Positions 46,440-55,760 of a stretch of 64,000 nucleotides of DNA are shown in pieces; the stretch's first letter is position 1, and each line of letters opens with the position of its first letter. Below the pieces are notes generated by a model, which saw nothing but the letters and a program-made list of their open reading frames with translations, had not been told where the DNA came from and searched no databases. The position numbers and the translations under genes are program-made. Source of the DNA: JBAYOE01 sp050950065 (GTDB taxonomy: Bacteria > Spirochaetota > Spirochaetia > Sphaerochaetales > Sphaerochaetaceae); contig JBMNGX010000002.1 in assembly GCA_050950065.1 (NCBI GenBank), positions 1-64,000 of the forward strand, given 5' to 3'.

Positions 46440-47595
46440 GAAAATCTAAAGCACTACGAACTAACAATTCAGAGCCAATTTTTAAAACCCCCTCATCAAT
46501 TGTAAATTTACTATGATGGTGAGGGTAGGTTGATTTTGCTTTTTCACTTCGAGCACCCACAAATGCAAAAGAACCAGGAACTTCTCTTAAAAACTCACTA
46601 AAATCTTCTCCAGCCATTGTTCTTATATTTTGTTGAACCAATGATGAGTCTCCTAAAGTTTTAACAGCTGATGAGCGCATCAAAGATGCCATTTTAGGAT
46701 CGTTGGAAAGTAAATTATTTCCTAAAGTAAGTTCGATATCAACTTTAGTACGATGAGCTTCACTAATTTTAGTGACAACTCTTTTAAAAGAGTCGATTAA
46801 AGGTTTTGCATCTTCATAAAGGTATCTAATAGTTCCTCTTAAAATAGCTTTGTCGCTGATTATATTTTGACTAGTGCCACTTTCTAATTTGGTAAACATC
46901 ACAATAGCAGGATTTAAAGCATCTTTTTCTCTAGTTTGGATAACTTGCACATTTTGAATAATACTTGTTGCTGCCATAATTGGATCAATTGCTTTATAAG
47001 GAAATCCAGCATGCCCACCAGATCCTTTTACCTCAATGGTAAAATCGTAAGCACCTGCCATTTGAGGACCATCTACTATATCTATAAATCCACTATCCAA
47101 TTCTGCCCAAAGATGGAGGGCAAAAATTGCATCAACTTTGGGGTTTTCTAACACCCCTTGTTCAATCATCAAATAGGCTCCAGCGTTCTCCTCATTTGGT
47201 TGAAAAATTATTTTTACAGTGCCATTAAACTTATCTTTATTTAGGGCAAAATATTTAGCAGCTATTAAAGAGATTGCAATGTGCCCATCGTGTCCACATG
47301 CATGCATTAAATTCTCATGTGTTGAACTAAAGGGTAAGTTTGTCTCTTCTTTTACCTGTAGAGCATCAATATCGGCACGTAAGGCTACTACTTTTCCTTT
47401 TGAGGCTCCCTCAATTGTTACAACAACCCCAGTTTTTGCACATTTTTGAGGTTTTAAATTTATACTCTCTAAATATTCGATAATCTTTTGTTGAGTCTTA
47501 AACTCTTCAAAACCCAATTCAGGGATTTTGTGAAACTCTCTTCTAAGATTTATTAATTGATCTTCAAAACTTAAAATCTCTTTTTTTATCTCCAT
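46426..47595 (-). CDS. M20 family amidohydrolase (hippurate/N-acyl amino acid hydrolase type)
   Basis: A 389-residue zinc exopeptidase. The N-terminal EFHKIPELGFEEFKTQ is typical of the subgroup that includes HipO, IAA-amino-acid hydrolases and DapL. Metal-binding residues occur in HACGHDGHIA, QPNEENAGA and FALHLWAEL, and the dimer domain shows GGHAGFPYKAIDP. GEDFSEFLREVPGSFAFVGA closes the site. The cytoplasmic enzyme probably cleaves N-acyl amino acids, with specificity unknown. Confidence 0.9.
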   Translation of the reverse strand: MEIKKEILSFEDQLINLRREFHKIPELGFEEFKTQQKIIEYLESINLKPQKCAKTGVVVTIEGASKGKVVALRADIDALQVKEETNLPFSSTHENLMHACGHDGHIAISLIAAKYFALNKDKFNGTVKIIFQPNEENAGAYLMIEQGVLENPKVDAIFALHLWAELDSGFIDIVDGPQMAGAYDFTIEVKGSGGHAGFPYKAIDPIMAATSIIQNVQVIQTREKDALNPAIVMFTKLESGTSQNIISDKAILRGTIRYLYEDAKPLIDSFKRVVTKISEAHRTKVDIELTLGNNLLSNDPKMASLMRSSAVKTLGDSSLVQQNIRTMAGEDFSEFLREVPGSFAFVGARSEKAKSTYPHHHSKFTIDEGVLKIGSELLVRSALDFLKSH

Positions 47596-47659
47596 CTTTA
47601 ACCTCGAAGTAAATAGTGTGGTATGATGAAACTAATTATAGTCTATAAGGAGGGCTGAT

Positions 47660-48007
47660 GTGCAAGAGCTCAATAAAAAATTGGAACAATTGCCTATCGA
47701 CAGTAGTGATGAAAAGATTGAACAAACCTTAGGAATTCTTAAAGGGTACAACTACGATCCAATCTTAATTTTAGATGCCCCCGATTTCTTAAAGTGGAAA
47801 AATGAAGACTTAGTTAAAGAATTTAAAAGACTCGACTCTTTAGATAAAAAGGATCCCCAACTCAGTGGGGTAAAAGATTTAAAACCTTTAGAGGTAGTGG
47901 CAAAACAAAAAGAGCTTTTATTGTACCACTACCAACTTCTAGGACGCCTCAGAGAGGGTGATAGTGAAGCTTGGGATATAGTTTATGAACTTTATGAGGA
48001 TGATTAA
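47660..48007 (+). CDS. Hypothetical protein
   Basis: A 115-residue acidic soluble protein, not recognised. It has a helical pattern (QELNKKLEQL and KELLLYHYQLLGRL) and an aromatic/Leu pattern around YDPILILDAPDFLKWK. The GTG at 47660 is the start because AAGGAGG lies six bases upstream; the overlapping ATG at 47658 is out of frame. Convergent with the membrane coiled-coil gene, whose stop overlaps by 4 bp. Confidence 0.6.
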   Translation: MQELNKKLEQLPIDSSDEKIEQTLGILKGYNYDPILILDAPDFLKWKNEDLVKEFKRLDSLDKKDPQLSGVKDLKPLEVVAKQKELLLYHYQLLGRLREGDSEAWDIVYELYEDD

Positions 48008-48474
48008 TCGTCACTCTCTTCTACAGTTCCTACAATGCTCACTTCGGAGTTTTTAAGGGGGATAACCTTTCTAACAAAGGGGTGGAACCCCAAGAAGGTT
48101 TTTTCAAACTCTTGTTCACTCTCTTTTAAAGCTGCTTGCCATGCAGCACCGAAACCGGGGCTGTTGACTGTTAAACGGTCAGCAGCTTGTTGGTAGACGT
48201 GTAATCGTGCTACCTCTTTTCTTCCAGGTTTTTGAGAGTAAGTTCTTAAGCTAATTCTTAAATTCTCATTTTGGGCCTTTAACTCTTCAAGTTGAACTTT
48301 TAACTTTCCAAGTCCCTCACTTTCAAGGTCCATCCGATCTGTTAACATCTCTTTTAAGCGGGCAACTTCCACTTTATGATCTTTTCTAAGGTTAGCTTTT
48401 TTAACTAGCTGAACTAAGAGGATAATCAACATTGGGACAAACCCAATTGCTACACCAATAAGAATATTTTTCAT
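48004..48474 (-). CDS. Membrane-anchored coiled-coil protein of unknown function
   Basis: A 156-residue protein with one N-terminal transmembrane helix (residues 5-25) and a coiled-coil segment at about 30-85 (RLKEMLTDRMDLESEGLGKL and KVQLEELKAQNENLRISL). A soluble C-terminal part with YQQAADRLTVNSPGFG follows. I do not recognise the family. It is 20 bp downstream of the threonine synthase gene, so probably co-transcribed. Confidence 0.6.
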   Translation of the reverse strand: MKNILIGVAIGFVPMLIILLVQLVKKANLRKDHKVEVARLKEMLTDRMDLESEGLGKLKVQLEELKAQNENLRISLRTYSQKPGRKEVARLHVYQQAADRLTVNSPGFGAAWQAALKESEQEFEKTFLGFHPFVRKVIPLKNSEVSIVGTVEESDD

Positions 48475-48494
48475 CTAAAACTCCTGATTTTCAA

Positions 48495-49727
48495 TTATAC
48501 CATAGTGCCAAAAAGTTTATCTACACCCTCTTTAGAGTTTTCAATAGCCTTTGGCTTTTTTATTACATTATCAAAAACGGCCATATCTTTTAATCCATTG
48601 CCAGTTAAAAGTACTAAAATATTTGCCTCTTGTCCAAATTGATCAACTAAATACTCTTTATCCTTTTTAGCTGCAGCCCATGCACAAGCTGCAGCAGGTT
48701 CAATTAAAATCCCGCTTTGTTTTGCCAACTCCAACTGAGAGTCTAAAATCTCTTTATCTGAAACTACAGTTGCCCAACTGTTACTCTCTTTTATGTAAGA
48801 GACAGCCATCCTACCATTGGCAGGAGAGCTGACACTTATTGAATCAGCTCGTGTAGTTGCTTCAACATTTAAGTAGTTGTTAGTTTCAAAAGCTTTACTG
48901 ATAGCATCACTTAATTGAGATTGGGCACAAACAACGTAAGGTATTTTTTCTATAAATCCCCCTTTTTGTAAATCAAAGAGCCCTTTGACAACTCCACTGT
49001 AAATTGAACCATCTCCAACAGGGACATAAATTACATCAGGCATATTCTCTTTAAGTTGTAGGTATAATTCTATAGAAATTGATTTTTTTCCTTCAACAGT
49101 CATTGGGTTGTACCCTGTATTTCTATTAATTCCCCCATACTTTTCTGTGTAGTACAAAGAGAGATTAAAAGCATCATCGTAAGAGCCTTTAACTGGAACT
49201 ACAGTAGCTCCGTAGAGGACACTTTGCATCAACTTATTAAATGGGGCATTTTCAGGGACAAATAAAATTACATCTAAGTTATAAGCAGCACCTAAACAAC
49301 TCATCCCAGCTCCTGCATTCCCTGTTGAAGCTAGGGCAATAGATTTAACGTTGTGCTTTAATGCTTGAAAAGCGACAAGTTGGCTAGCTCGATCTTTAAA
49401 AGAGCCCGATATTAGTTGGCTATCCAATTTAAAACTTAAATTGTTTAAAGAGTACTTTTTACCCAAATTTAGAGGTCTTACAATAGGGGTAGGGCCAATC
49501 ACTAAAGGATCATCATTGTTAATTTGGTAGGGAAAGAAATCTAAGTAGGTCAAATCCTTTTTATCTTTTAAAGATTTTAGGTAATTAGGATCTATGACAA
49601 CTCTTAAATTTCCTTTACGAAACTCACCGCTATTTTGATTAGTTGATGCACAACTGCTACAAGTATAGAGAATCTCATCACTTTTATACTCTTTGTTACA
49701 CTCGTTACAAATATAACTAAATTTCAT
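48495..49727 (-). CDS. thrC: Threonine synthase (PLP)
   Basis: Converts O-phosphohomoserine to threonine (410 residues). A zinc-ribbon-like N-terminus with CNECNKEYKSDEILYTCSSC precedes the fold type II domain. The PLP lysine is in SGSFKDRASQLVAF, the phosphate loop is in STGNAGAGMSCLGAA, and VPVGDGSIYSGVVKG follows. The zinc ribbon is typical of this subfamily, but cysteate synthase is a close alternative. Confidence 0.85.
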   Translation of the reverse strand: MKFSYICNECNKEYKSDEILYTCSSCASTNQNSGEFRKGNLRVVIDPNYLKSLKDKKDLTYLDFFPYQINNDDPLVIGPTPIVRPLNLGKKYSLNNLSFKLDSQLISGSFKDRASQLVAFQALKHNVKSIALASTGNAGAGMSCLGAAYNLDVILFVPENAPFNKLMQSVLYGATVVPVKGSYDDAFNLSLYYTEKYGGINRNTGYNPMTVEGKKSISIELYLQLKENMPDVIYVPVGDGSIYSGVVKGLFDLQKGGFIEKIPYVVCAQSQLSDAISKAFETNNYLNVEATTRADSISVSSPANGRMAVSYIKESNSWATVVSDKEILDSQLELAKQSGILIEPAAACAWAAAKKDKEYLVDQFGQEANILVLLTGNGLKDMAVFDNVIKKPKAIENSKEGVDKLFGTMV

Positions 49728-49789
49728 AAATTTCCCCCATTTTAGATGATATCTTCAGAGTACCACGACAAGCCAAAAGTGGCAAACAT

Positions 49790-49841
49790 TGTTGCAAAAT
49801 GTTGCATTTATAATTGACTTTGAGTGAATCTGTTTTACAAT
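49790..49841 (+). promoter_or_regulatory. ygfK promoter with paired TGTTGCA operator
   Basis: Two copies of TGTTGCA (49790-49796 and 49800-49806) are 10 bp apart, one helical turn. Seven bases later comes -35 TTGACT (49814-49819), then, after 16 nt, -10 TACAAT (49836-49841). The ygfK ATG is at 49892 after AAGGAG. The complementary heptamer pair has the same distance to -35 in the ygeW promoter at 60921. Confidence 0.65.
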
Positions 49842-49891
49842 GAAAGAGGAGCCTAAAGGGCCCAAATCTACAATCCGAAGGAGTCTAACCA

Positions 49892-52800
49892 ATGGGAGAC
49901 ATTATGCGACCCGTTCCTTTTGGAAACCTAGTCGATCGCATCTTCAGCGAGTATCGTCAAAGTGAAACAATTTTTGGCCTTCATAAAGATCAATTTTTCT
50001 ATCCAAATCCCGAACATAGCATTGAAGTTTTTGGACAAGAGTGTGCAACACCACTAGGACCAGCAGCAGGACCTCACACCCAACTTGCCCAAAACATTGT
50101 GGCTAGTTATTTGATGGGAGGCCGTTTTATTGAACTAAAAACTGTTCAAATTTTAGATACATTAGAGATTGAAAAACCTTGTATCTACGCCCAAGATGAG
50201 GCTTACAACATTGAGTGGTCTACCGAGTACACCCTCCCAAAAGCTCTAGATGAGTATATTAAGGCCTACTTTTTACTCTCTTTGTTGGATAAACTTATGT
50301 TTGATGTAGATCCAACAAAGCCCTCTTTTATTTTCAACATGTCTGTTGGATATAACTTTGAGGGGATCAAAAGTGCAAAAATGCAAACTTTTATCAACTC
50401 AATGATTGATGCCTCTAAGAGCACCTCATTTAATGAGATAGCAGATGAGCTAGAGAGCTTAATTAAAGAGGGGAGTTTTTTAGAAGGAACTGAGTGGGAA
50501 GATAAAATTGATTCTTTAAAGGGACTAACTAGCCAAATAGATCCTAAGATTTGTAAAAGTGTCACTTTAAGTACAATGCACGGCTGTCCAAGTGATGAAA
50601 TTGAGGCAATTTGTGCCTACATGTTAAAAGAGAAGAAGATTCACACTTTTGTTAAGTTAAATCCTACTCTCTTAGGCTATGACAAAGTTCGTTCAACTTT
50701 AGATTCCTTAGGCTTTGATTATGTTACTTTAAAGCAAGAGTCGTTTGATAACGATTTACAGTACCCAGTTGCTATTAAGATGTTAGAGCGTCTGTTGGCT
50801 TTAGCTAAAGAGTTGAATTTAGGTTTTGGTGTTAAATTAACTAACACTTTAGGAACTGTTAACGATCAAGGTAACCTTCCTCAAGATGAGATGTATATGT
50901 CTGGCCGCTCTTTATTACCTCTAACTTGTTTAGTTGGCTCTGCCTTATTAAAAGATGTTAAACAGAGCTTTCCCATAAGCTACAGTGGTGGAGCTAGTGG
51001 ACCAACAATCTTAGAGTTGTTTGAAACAGGAATTAGGCCAATCACTTTAGCCACAGATTTATTAAAACCGGGTGGCTATATTAGATTAAAAGAGTTAGCA
51101 ACTATTTTAGAAGAACAAAGTAACAGTTGGTCTGTTAAAGAAGTTGATGAGGCTAAATTAACTAAACTCGCAACAGAAAATTTAGATAAAGAGTATTTAC
51201 AAAAAGAGTTTAGAGGAGATGATGAGGTTAAAGTTAGTGGAGCTCTACCATTAAGTGATTGTTACATTGCCCCATGTGTTCAAGCTTGTCCAATTCATCA
51301 AAATGTCCCTGATTACATCCATTTAGTTGGACAAGGGCGTTACAGTGAAGCTTTAGATGTGATCTATGAAACAAATGCTCTGCCTAATCTTACCGGCTAC
51401 ATCTGTGATCACCAGTGTCAGTTTGCTTGTACCCGTTTAGATTACGAAGGGACAGTTCAAATTAGGGAGATGAAAAAAATAGCTGCAGAACAAGGGTTCA
51501 GTGAATATGTTAAGACGTGGGAAAAAGTTGAACCAGTTGATGTTAAAGCTGCTGTTATAGGATCAGGTCCTGCTGGATTAAGTGCAGCTTATTTCTTAGC
51601 CCGTTCAGCTTTTGATGTGACAGTGTTTGAAAAAGAGAAAGATGCTGGTGGAATTACCCGTAACGTCATTCCCCAATTTAGATTTCCTGTAAGTGCTTTA
51701 CAAGCTGATATTGATTTTATTGCTCAACACGGAGTTAAGTTTAACTTTGGTGTCGATACAGAGAAGTTGGATGTTGAATCTCTCAAAAAACAAGGTTTTA
51801 AATATATCTTCTATGCCATAGGTGCAGAGATAGACAATGTTTTAGAACTAAAAGGACCACAAGAAAAAGTACGCCACTCACTCCCATTTTTAACCCAATT
51901 TAGAGAAGATCCTAAAAGTTTAGATTTAGGTGAGAGGGTAGTTATTGTTGGTGGTGGAAATACTGCAATGGATAGTGCACGAGCAGCTATTAGAGTTGAT
52001 GGTGTAAAAGAGGTGAGCGTTGTTTACAGAAGATCCGAAAAAGAGATGCCTGCAGATCGTGAAGAGTATGGCAATGCAAAAACCGACGGAGTAACGTTCC
52101 ACTTCTTAACCCAACCTAAAGAGCTTGATGCAAATGGCAATATTAAGTGTGTGAAGATGGTCTTAGGAGAACTAGATTCTTCAGGCCGCCGTCGTCCAAT
52201 TGAAAGCGATGATTTTATAACATTAAAAGTAGATACCCTAATTACAGCAATTGGTGAGAGTGTTGATAAAGTCCAACTCAATAAATATAAGATTCCAATT
52301 AACGAAAAAGGATGGGCTATTATTGATGAACATAGCCTAGAAAGTGAAGTTGAGAATGTTTATGTAATAGGTGATGCCGTTACTGGACCTTCAACTGTTG
52401 TTAGGTGTATTGCATCAGCAAACCAAGCAGTTGAAGCTGCTATAGATAAAGAACTTGCCTCTTATGAAAATGAATACCCTCATGACGATGATCATCATCA
52501 TGATGATGAACTAGATTTAGTTGAAGAGCCTTTTGATGATCAGTTGGAGTTTTTAGAGAATCAATTTTTTGCCTCGATCAGAGAGAAAAAAGGGACCTAT
52601 ATTCCTAAAGCACCTTTAACAAGCTCGATAGAAGTATTTGCCCAAACTGAAGCAAAAAGGTGTTTAGAGTGTAACTACATTTGTGATAAGTGTGTTGAGG
52701 TGTGTCCCAATAGAGCAAACGTAACAATCGATATGCGCCATCGAGACGATATCTTTGCCAACCCTTTCCAAATAGTCCACTTAGATGCTTTTTGTAACGA

Positions 52801-53077
52801 GTGTGGCAACTGTGAAACCTTCTGTCCATGGGAAGGGGCCCCCTATAAAGATAAGTTAACTTTATTCAACAGAGTTGATGATTTTGAATCATCTAAAAAT
52901 AGTGGGTTTTATGTTGATGAAGATGGGGCTGTTGTTGTGAGACTTAAAGGGGAAATAAAAGAGTGTAGGGTTAACTCAGATGGCTCTTTAGAAGGCATTA
53001 AATCAGATGAGGTGGCTTCAATAATTGAAGAGATTTTAACTAACCACACCTACCTCTTAACAGAAGTTGGTGAGTAA
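49892..53077 (+). CDS. ygfK: Putative selenate reductase subunit YgfK
   Basis: A 1061-residue flavoprotein of the selenium/molybdenum purine-catabolism cluster. The N-terminal 430 residues resemble dihydropyrimidine/dihydroorotate dehydrogenases (STMHGCPSDEIEAI). Then comes a GltD-like module: CxxxC-type Fe-S motifs at 456-515 (CVQACP, CDHQCQFACT), an FAD site (GSGPAGLSAAY, about 556-566) and an NAD(P)H site (GGGNTAMDSA, about 687). Two 4Fe-4S motifs are at 923-985 (CLECNYICDKCVEVCP and CNECGNCETFCPW). A His/Asp-rich insertion is near residues 863-870. It likely passes electrons between the Xdh subunits and NAD(P)H; the physiological substrate is unproven. First gene of the operon. Confidence 0.93.
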   Translation: MGDIMRPVPFGNLVDRIFSEYRQSETIFGLHKDQFFYPNPEHSIEVFGQECATPLGPAAGPHTQLAQNIVASYLMGGRFIELKTVQILDTLEIEKPCIYAQDEAYNIEWSTEYTLPKALDEYIKAYFLLSLLDKLMFDVDPTKPSFIFNMSVGYNFEGIKSAKMQTFINSMIDASKSTSFNEIADELESLIKEGSFLEGTEWEDKIDSLKGLTSQIDPKICKSVTLSTMHGCPSDEIEAICAYMLKEKKIHTFVKLNPTLLGYDKVRSTLDSLGFDYVTLKQESFDNDLQYPVAIKMLERLLALAKELNLGFGVKLTNTLGTVNDQGNLPQDEMYMSGRSLLPLTCLVGSALLKDVKQSFPISYSGGASGPTILELFETGIRPITLATDLLKPGGYIRLKELATILEEQSNSWSVKEVDEAKLTKLATENLDKEYLQKEFRGDDEVKVSGALPLSDCYIAPCVQACPIHQNVPDYIHLVGQGRYSEALDVIYETNALPNLTGYICDHQCQFACTRLDYEGTVQIREMKKIAAEQGFSEYVKTWEKVEPVDVKAAVIGSGPAGLSAAYFLARSAFDVTVFEKEKDAGGITRNVIPQFRFPVSALQADIDFIAQHGVKFNFGVDTEKLDVESLKKQGFKYIFYAIGAEIDNVLELKGPQEKVRHSLPFLTQFREDPKSLDLGERVVIVGGGNTAMDSARAAIRVDGVKEVSVVYRRSEKEMPADREEYGNAKTDGVTFHFLTQPKELDANGNIKCVKMVLGELDSSGRRRPIESDDFITLKVDTLITAIGESVDKVQLNKYKIPINEKGWAIIDEHSLESEVENVYVIGDAVTGPSTVVRCIASANQAVEAAIDKELASYENEYPHDDDHHHDDELDLVEEPFDDQLEFLENQFFASIREKKGTYIPKAPLTSSIEVFAQTEAKRCLECNYICDKCVEVCPNRANVTIDMRHRDDIFANPFQIVHLDAFCNECGNCETFCPWEGAPYKDKLTLFNRVDDFESSKNSGFYVDEDGAVVVRLKGEIKECRVNSDGSLEGIKSDEVASIIEEILTNHTYLLTEVGE

Positions 53078-53087
53078 GGGGGAAGTT

Positions 53088-54426
53088 ATGAAACAAACAA
53101 TACTTGCTAATGGTCGCATTTTACAAACTATGGAACCAGTTACTGTAAGTGATGGGCTCGATATAGTTATAGAGGGTGATAAGATCATTGATGTTGGTAA
53201 AAACATGGCAGTCTCTTATCCAGAAGCTAAAATTATCGATGTTGGTGGAAAAACAATAATTCCAGGAAACGTCTGTTCACATCATCACTACTACTCAGGC
53301 CTTTCTACGAGGAATGTTGGTCAGCTCAGGTCCCCAAAACGATTTTATTCAAGTTCTTAAAGAGTGGTGGTGGCGCCTTGATCGTGCTTTAGATGAAAAA
53401 GCAATCTACTACAGCTCTTTAATTTGTTCAATCGATGCAATTGCTGCTGGTACAACTAGTGCAATTGATCACCATGCCTCTCCCTCATTTATTAGTGGTT
53501 CATTAGAGACTATTGCAAAAGGGATGGAAGAGGTTGGTATTCGGGGAATGACTTGTTACGAAGTGACCGATCGCAACGCCAAAATGGGTGAAGCTCGTAG
53601 TGGCGTACAAGAGAATATCGATTTTGCTAAATACGTTGATCAAAGAAAGAGAGAGGATAAAAACTACTTAGTTGAGGCTATGATAGGGGGCCATGCCCCA
53701 TTTACCGTCCCCAACGAAGCATTGGAGCTAATTCGAGAGGCTGTTGAAGTTACTAATAGAGGTCTTCATCTTCATGTAGCTGAAGATCGTTACGATGTTG
53801 CTCACTCACACCACATTTATCATCAAGATATTATGCAACGCCTTGACCAATTTGGGCTATTGGATGAGAAAAGTTTATTGGTCCACGGTCTTTATTTAAA
53901 TGAGGGTGAGATTGAACTACTAAATGAGCGAAAAACATTTTTAGCCCACAACCCAAGAAGCAACATGAACAACAATGTTGGTTATTTCAATTTAATTAAA
54001 GAGGTGGACAACTTAGTTTTAGGAACTGACGGGTGTGGTGGAAATATGTTTGAGGAGATCAAGTTAGCTTTCTTTAAACATAAAGATATTGGTGGCCCTT
54101 GGTGGCCAAGTGACTTTGTCTCAATTTTAGCTCGTGGAAACAAACTTTTAGAACTCTATTTTAAAGGGAAGTTTGGAAGAATAGAAAAAGGCTACAAAGC
54201 CGATTTGGTTGTTTTAGATTACAACTCTCCAACTCCGTTAGTTGATGGTAATGGTGCAACTCATGTGGTTTGGGGAATTAGTAGTAACGCAGTTGAGTCG
54301 GTGATGGTTGATGGAAAAATGGTGATGGAAAATAGGCAATTCCCATTTGACGTAAAAGAGATTTATGCCAAAGCAGCTGAAGAGGCTAAAAGAGTATGGG
54401 CAAAAGTTGACACTATTGCCCCCTAA
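53088..54426 (+). pseudogene. ssnA: Putative aminohydrolase SsnA, one inserted base as sequenced
   Basis: Amidohydrolase-superfamily deaminase encoded beside ygfK in E. coli-type clusters (about 446 residues). The start ATG at 53088 follows AAGGGGGAAG. It shows the HHHYYSGLS metal motif, VHGLYLN and FLAHNPRSNMNNNVG. The frame breaks at 53307: deleting one A changes CTTTCTACGAGGAATG to CTTTCTCGAGGAATG, so STRNVG becomes LSRGMLVSSGPQNDF, the expected SsnA sequence. Substrate not proven; probably an aminated purine. Confidence 0.9.
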
Positions 54427-54478
54427 AATTTTAAAATAATATGTCGCATAGCGACGAATATAGAAAGGAGCAGATAAT

Positions 54479-55699
54479 ATGGGTATTGAGAAGATCATTA
54501 GGGAAAAAGCAGCTGAGTACAGAGATTATAATGCCAAGCTTTTATCAGAGATGGTAAAGGTAAAGTCTTATAGCAGCAAAGAAGAAGATGTTTGTCGCCT
54601 AATTGTTAAGATGTGCGAAGAGGCAGGTTTTGACGAGGTGAGAATTGATGGACTAGGAAGTGTAGTTGCTAAAATCGGTAATGGACCAAAAGAGTTGGCC
54701 TTTGATGCCCACGTCGACACAGTTGAAGTTGGAAACTTAGATAACTGGAACTTTGACCCCTTTAGTGGTGAGATTAAAGATGGATTAGTAATGGGTAGAG
54801 GTTCTGCCGACCAGAAAGGGGGGGCTGCTGCTATGATTACAGCTGGCCGAATCCTTAAAGATCTTAAATATGATGGAGAGTACACAGTCTATTTCACTTT
54901 CACAGTTATGGAAGAGGATTGTGATGGAATGTGTTGGAAATACCTCATTGAAGAGGAGAATTTAAAACCAGATTTAGTAGTCTCCACTGAACCCACAAGT
55001 TGTCGCCTATACAGAGGACACAGAGGAAGGATGGAAATTAGAACCTTCCTTAAAGGAATTAGTGCCCACGGTAGTGCCCCTGAAAGGGGAGTAAGTGCTG
55101 CTTACAAAGCAGCCCGTGCTGCATTAGCAATGGAACAACTAAATGAAGATTTGCTTCCTGATGAGGATAACTTCTTAGGAAAAGGGACTATTACAGTTTC
55201 TCAAATGGAAGTTCATGGTCCCTCTCAATGTGCAGTAGCAGATCATGCAATGCTCTATTTAGATCGCCGTTTAACTTGGGGAGAAGATGCCAATTTTGCA
55301 ATCAAACAAGTTAAAGAGTACATCTCTAAAGCAACAGGAGACAAAGAGGAAGATATCATTGCTGAGATGCCTCAATATGAGAAGTTGGGATGGACTCAAA
55401 AAGAGTATTCACAAGAACTCTATTTCCCAACATGGAAAATTGATGAAGATCACTACTTTGTTCAAGCTGGGGTTGAAGCTTATGAAGCACTCTTTGACAA
55501 AAAACCAGTTGTTGATAAGTGGACTTTCAGTACTAACTTAGTTGCGACAACTGGAAGGCACAAAATACCAGCAATTGGATTTGGACCTGGAGATGAAGAT
55601 CAAGCACACGCTCCTAACGAAGTTAACAGAATTGATGATCTAGAAATTTGTAGTGCGTTTTATGCAATGTTACCTTACGCTTTAGAGGGTAAAAAGTAG
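54479..55699 (+). CDS. ygeY: YgeY family selenium-metabolism-linked M20 hydrolase
   Basis: A 406-residue zinc peptidase/deacylase. Metal ligands show in FDAHVDTVEVGN, GRGSADQKGGAAAM, VMEEDCDGMCW and the STEPT segment, and the dimerisation domain has SAHGSAPERGVSAAYKAARA. The family is found almost only with selenium-dependent molybdenum hydroxylase genes. The reaction is undetermined, though a dicarbonyl or amide substrate of purine breakdown is often suggested. AAAGGAGC precedes the ATG. Confidence 0.93.
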   Translation: MGIEKIIREKAAEYRDYNAKLLSEMVKVKSYSSKEEDVCRLIVKMCEEAGFDEVRIDGLGSVVAKIGNGPKELAFDAHVDTVEVGNLDNWNFDPFSGEIKDGLVMGRGSADQKGGAAAMITAGRILKDLKYDGEYTVYFTFTVMEEDCDGMCWKYLIEEENLKPDLVVSTEPTSCRLYRGHRGRMEIRTFLKGISAHGSAPERGVSAAYKAARAALAMEQLNEDLLPDEDNFLGKGTITVSQMEVHGPSQCAVADHAMLYLDRRLTWGEDANFAIKQVKEYISKATGDKEEDIIAEMPQYEKLGWTQKEYSQELYFPTWKIDEDHYFVQAGVEAYEALFDKKPVVDKWTFSTNLVATTGRHKIPAIGFGPGDEDQAHAPNEVNRIDDLEICSAFYAMLPYALEGKK

Positions 55700-55703
55700 A
55701 AAT

Positions 55704-55725
55704 ACCATTAATGGTGGTGTATAAT
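55704..55725 (+). promoter_or_regulatory. Palindrome and -10 element before the deaminase gene
   Basis: The perfect 12-bp palindrome ACCATTAATGGT (55704-55715) is followed by TATAAT (55720-55725), 36 bp before the start codon at 55761. The palindrome overlaps where RNA polymerase would sit, so a repressor could bind. No strong -35 is visible. Confidence 0.45.
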
Positions 55726-55760
55726 TAAAAAAGGCCGACCAGATAAAGGGGGGACCTACG

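Noticed and set aside
14751..53310. Programmed ribosomal frameshifting or transcriptional slippage as a general system
   Set aside because: The breaks fall at varied sequences without a shared slippery motif, several per gene, and mostly need simple deletion of an extra base. The A8 run in rpmI alone could slip, but error is simpler.
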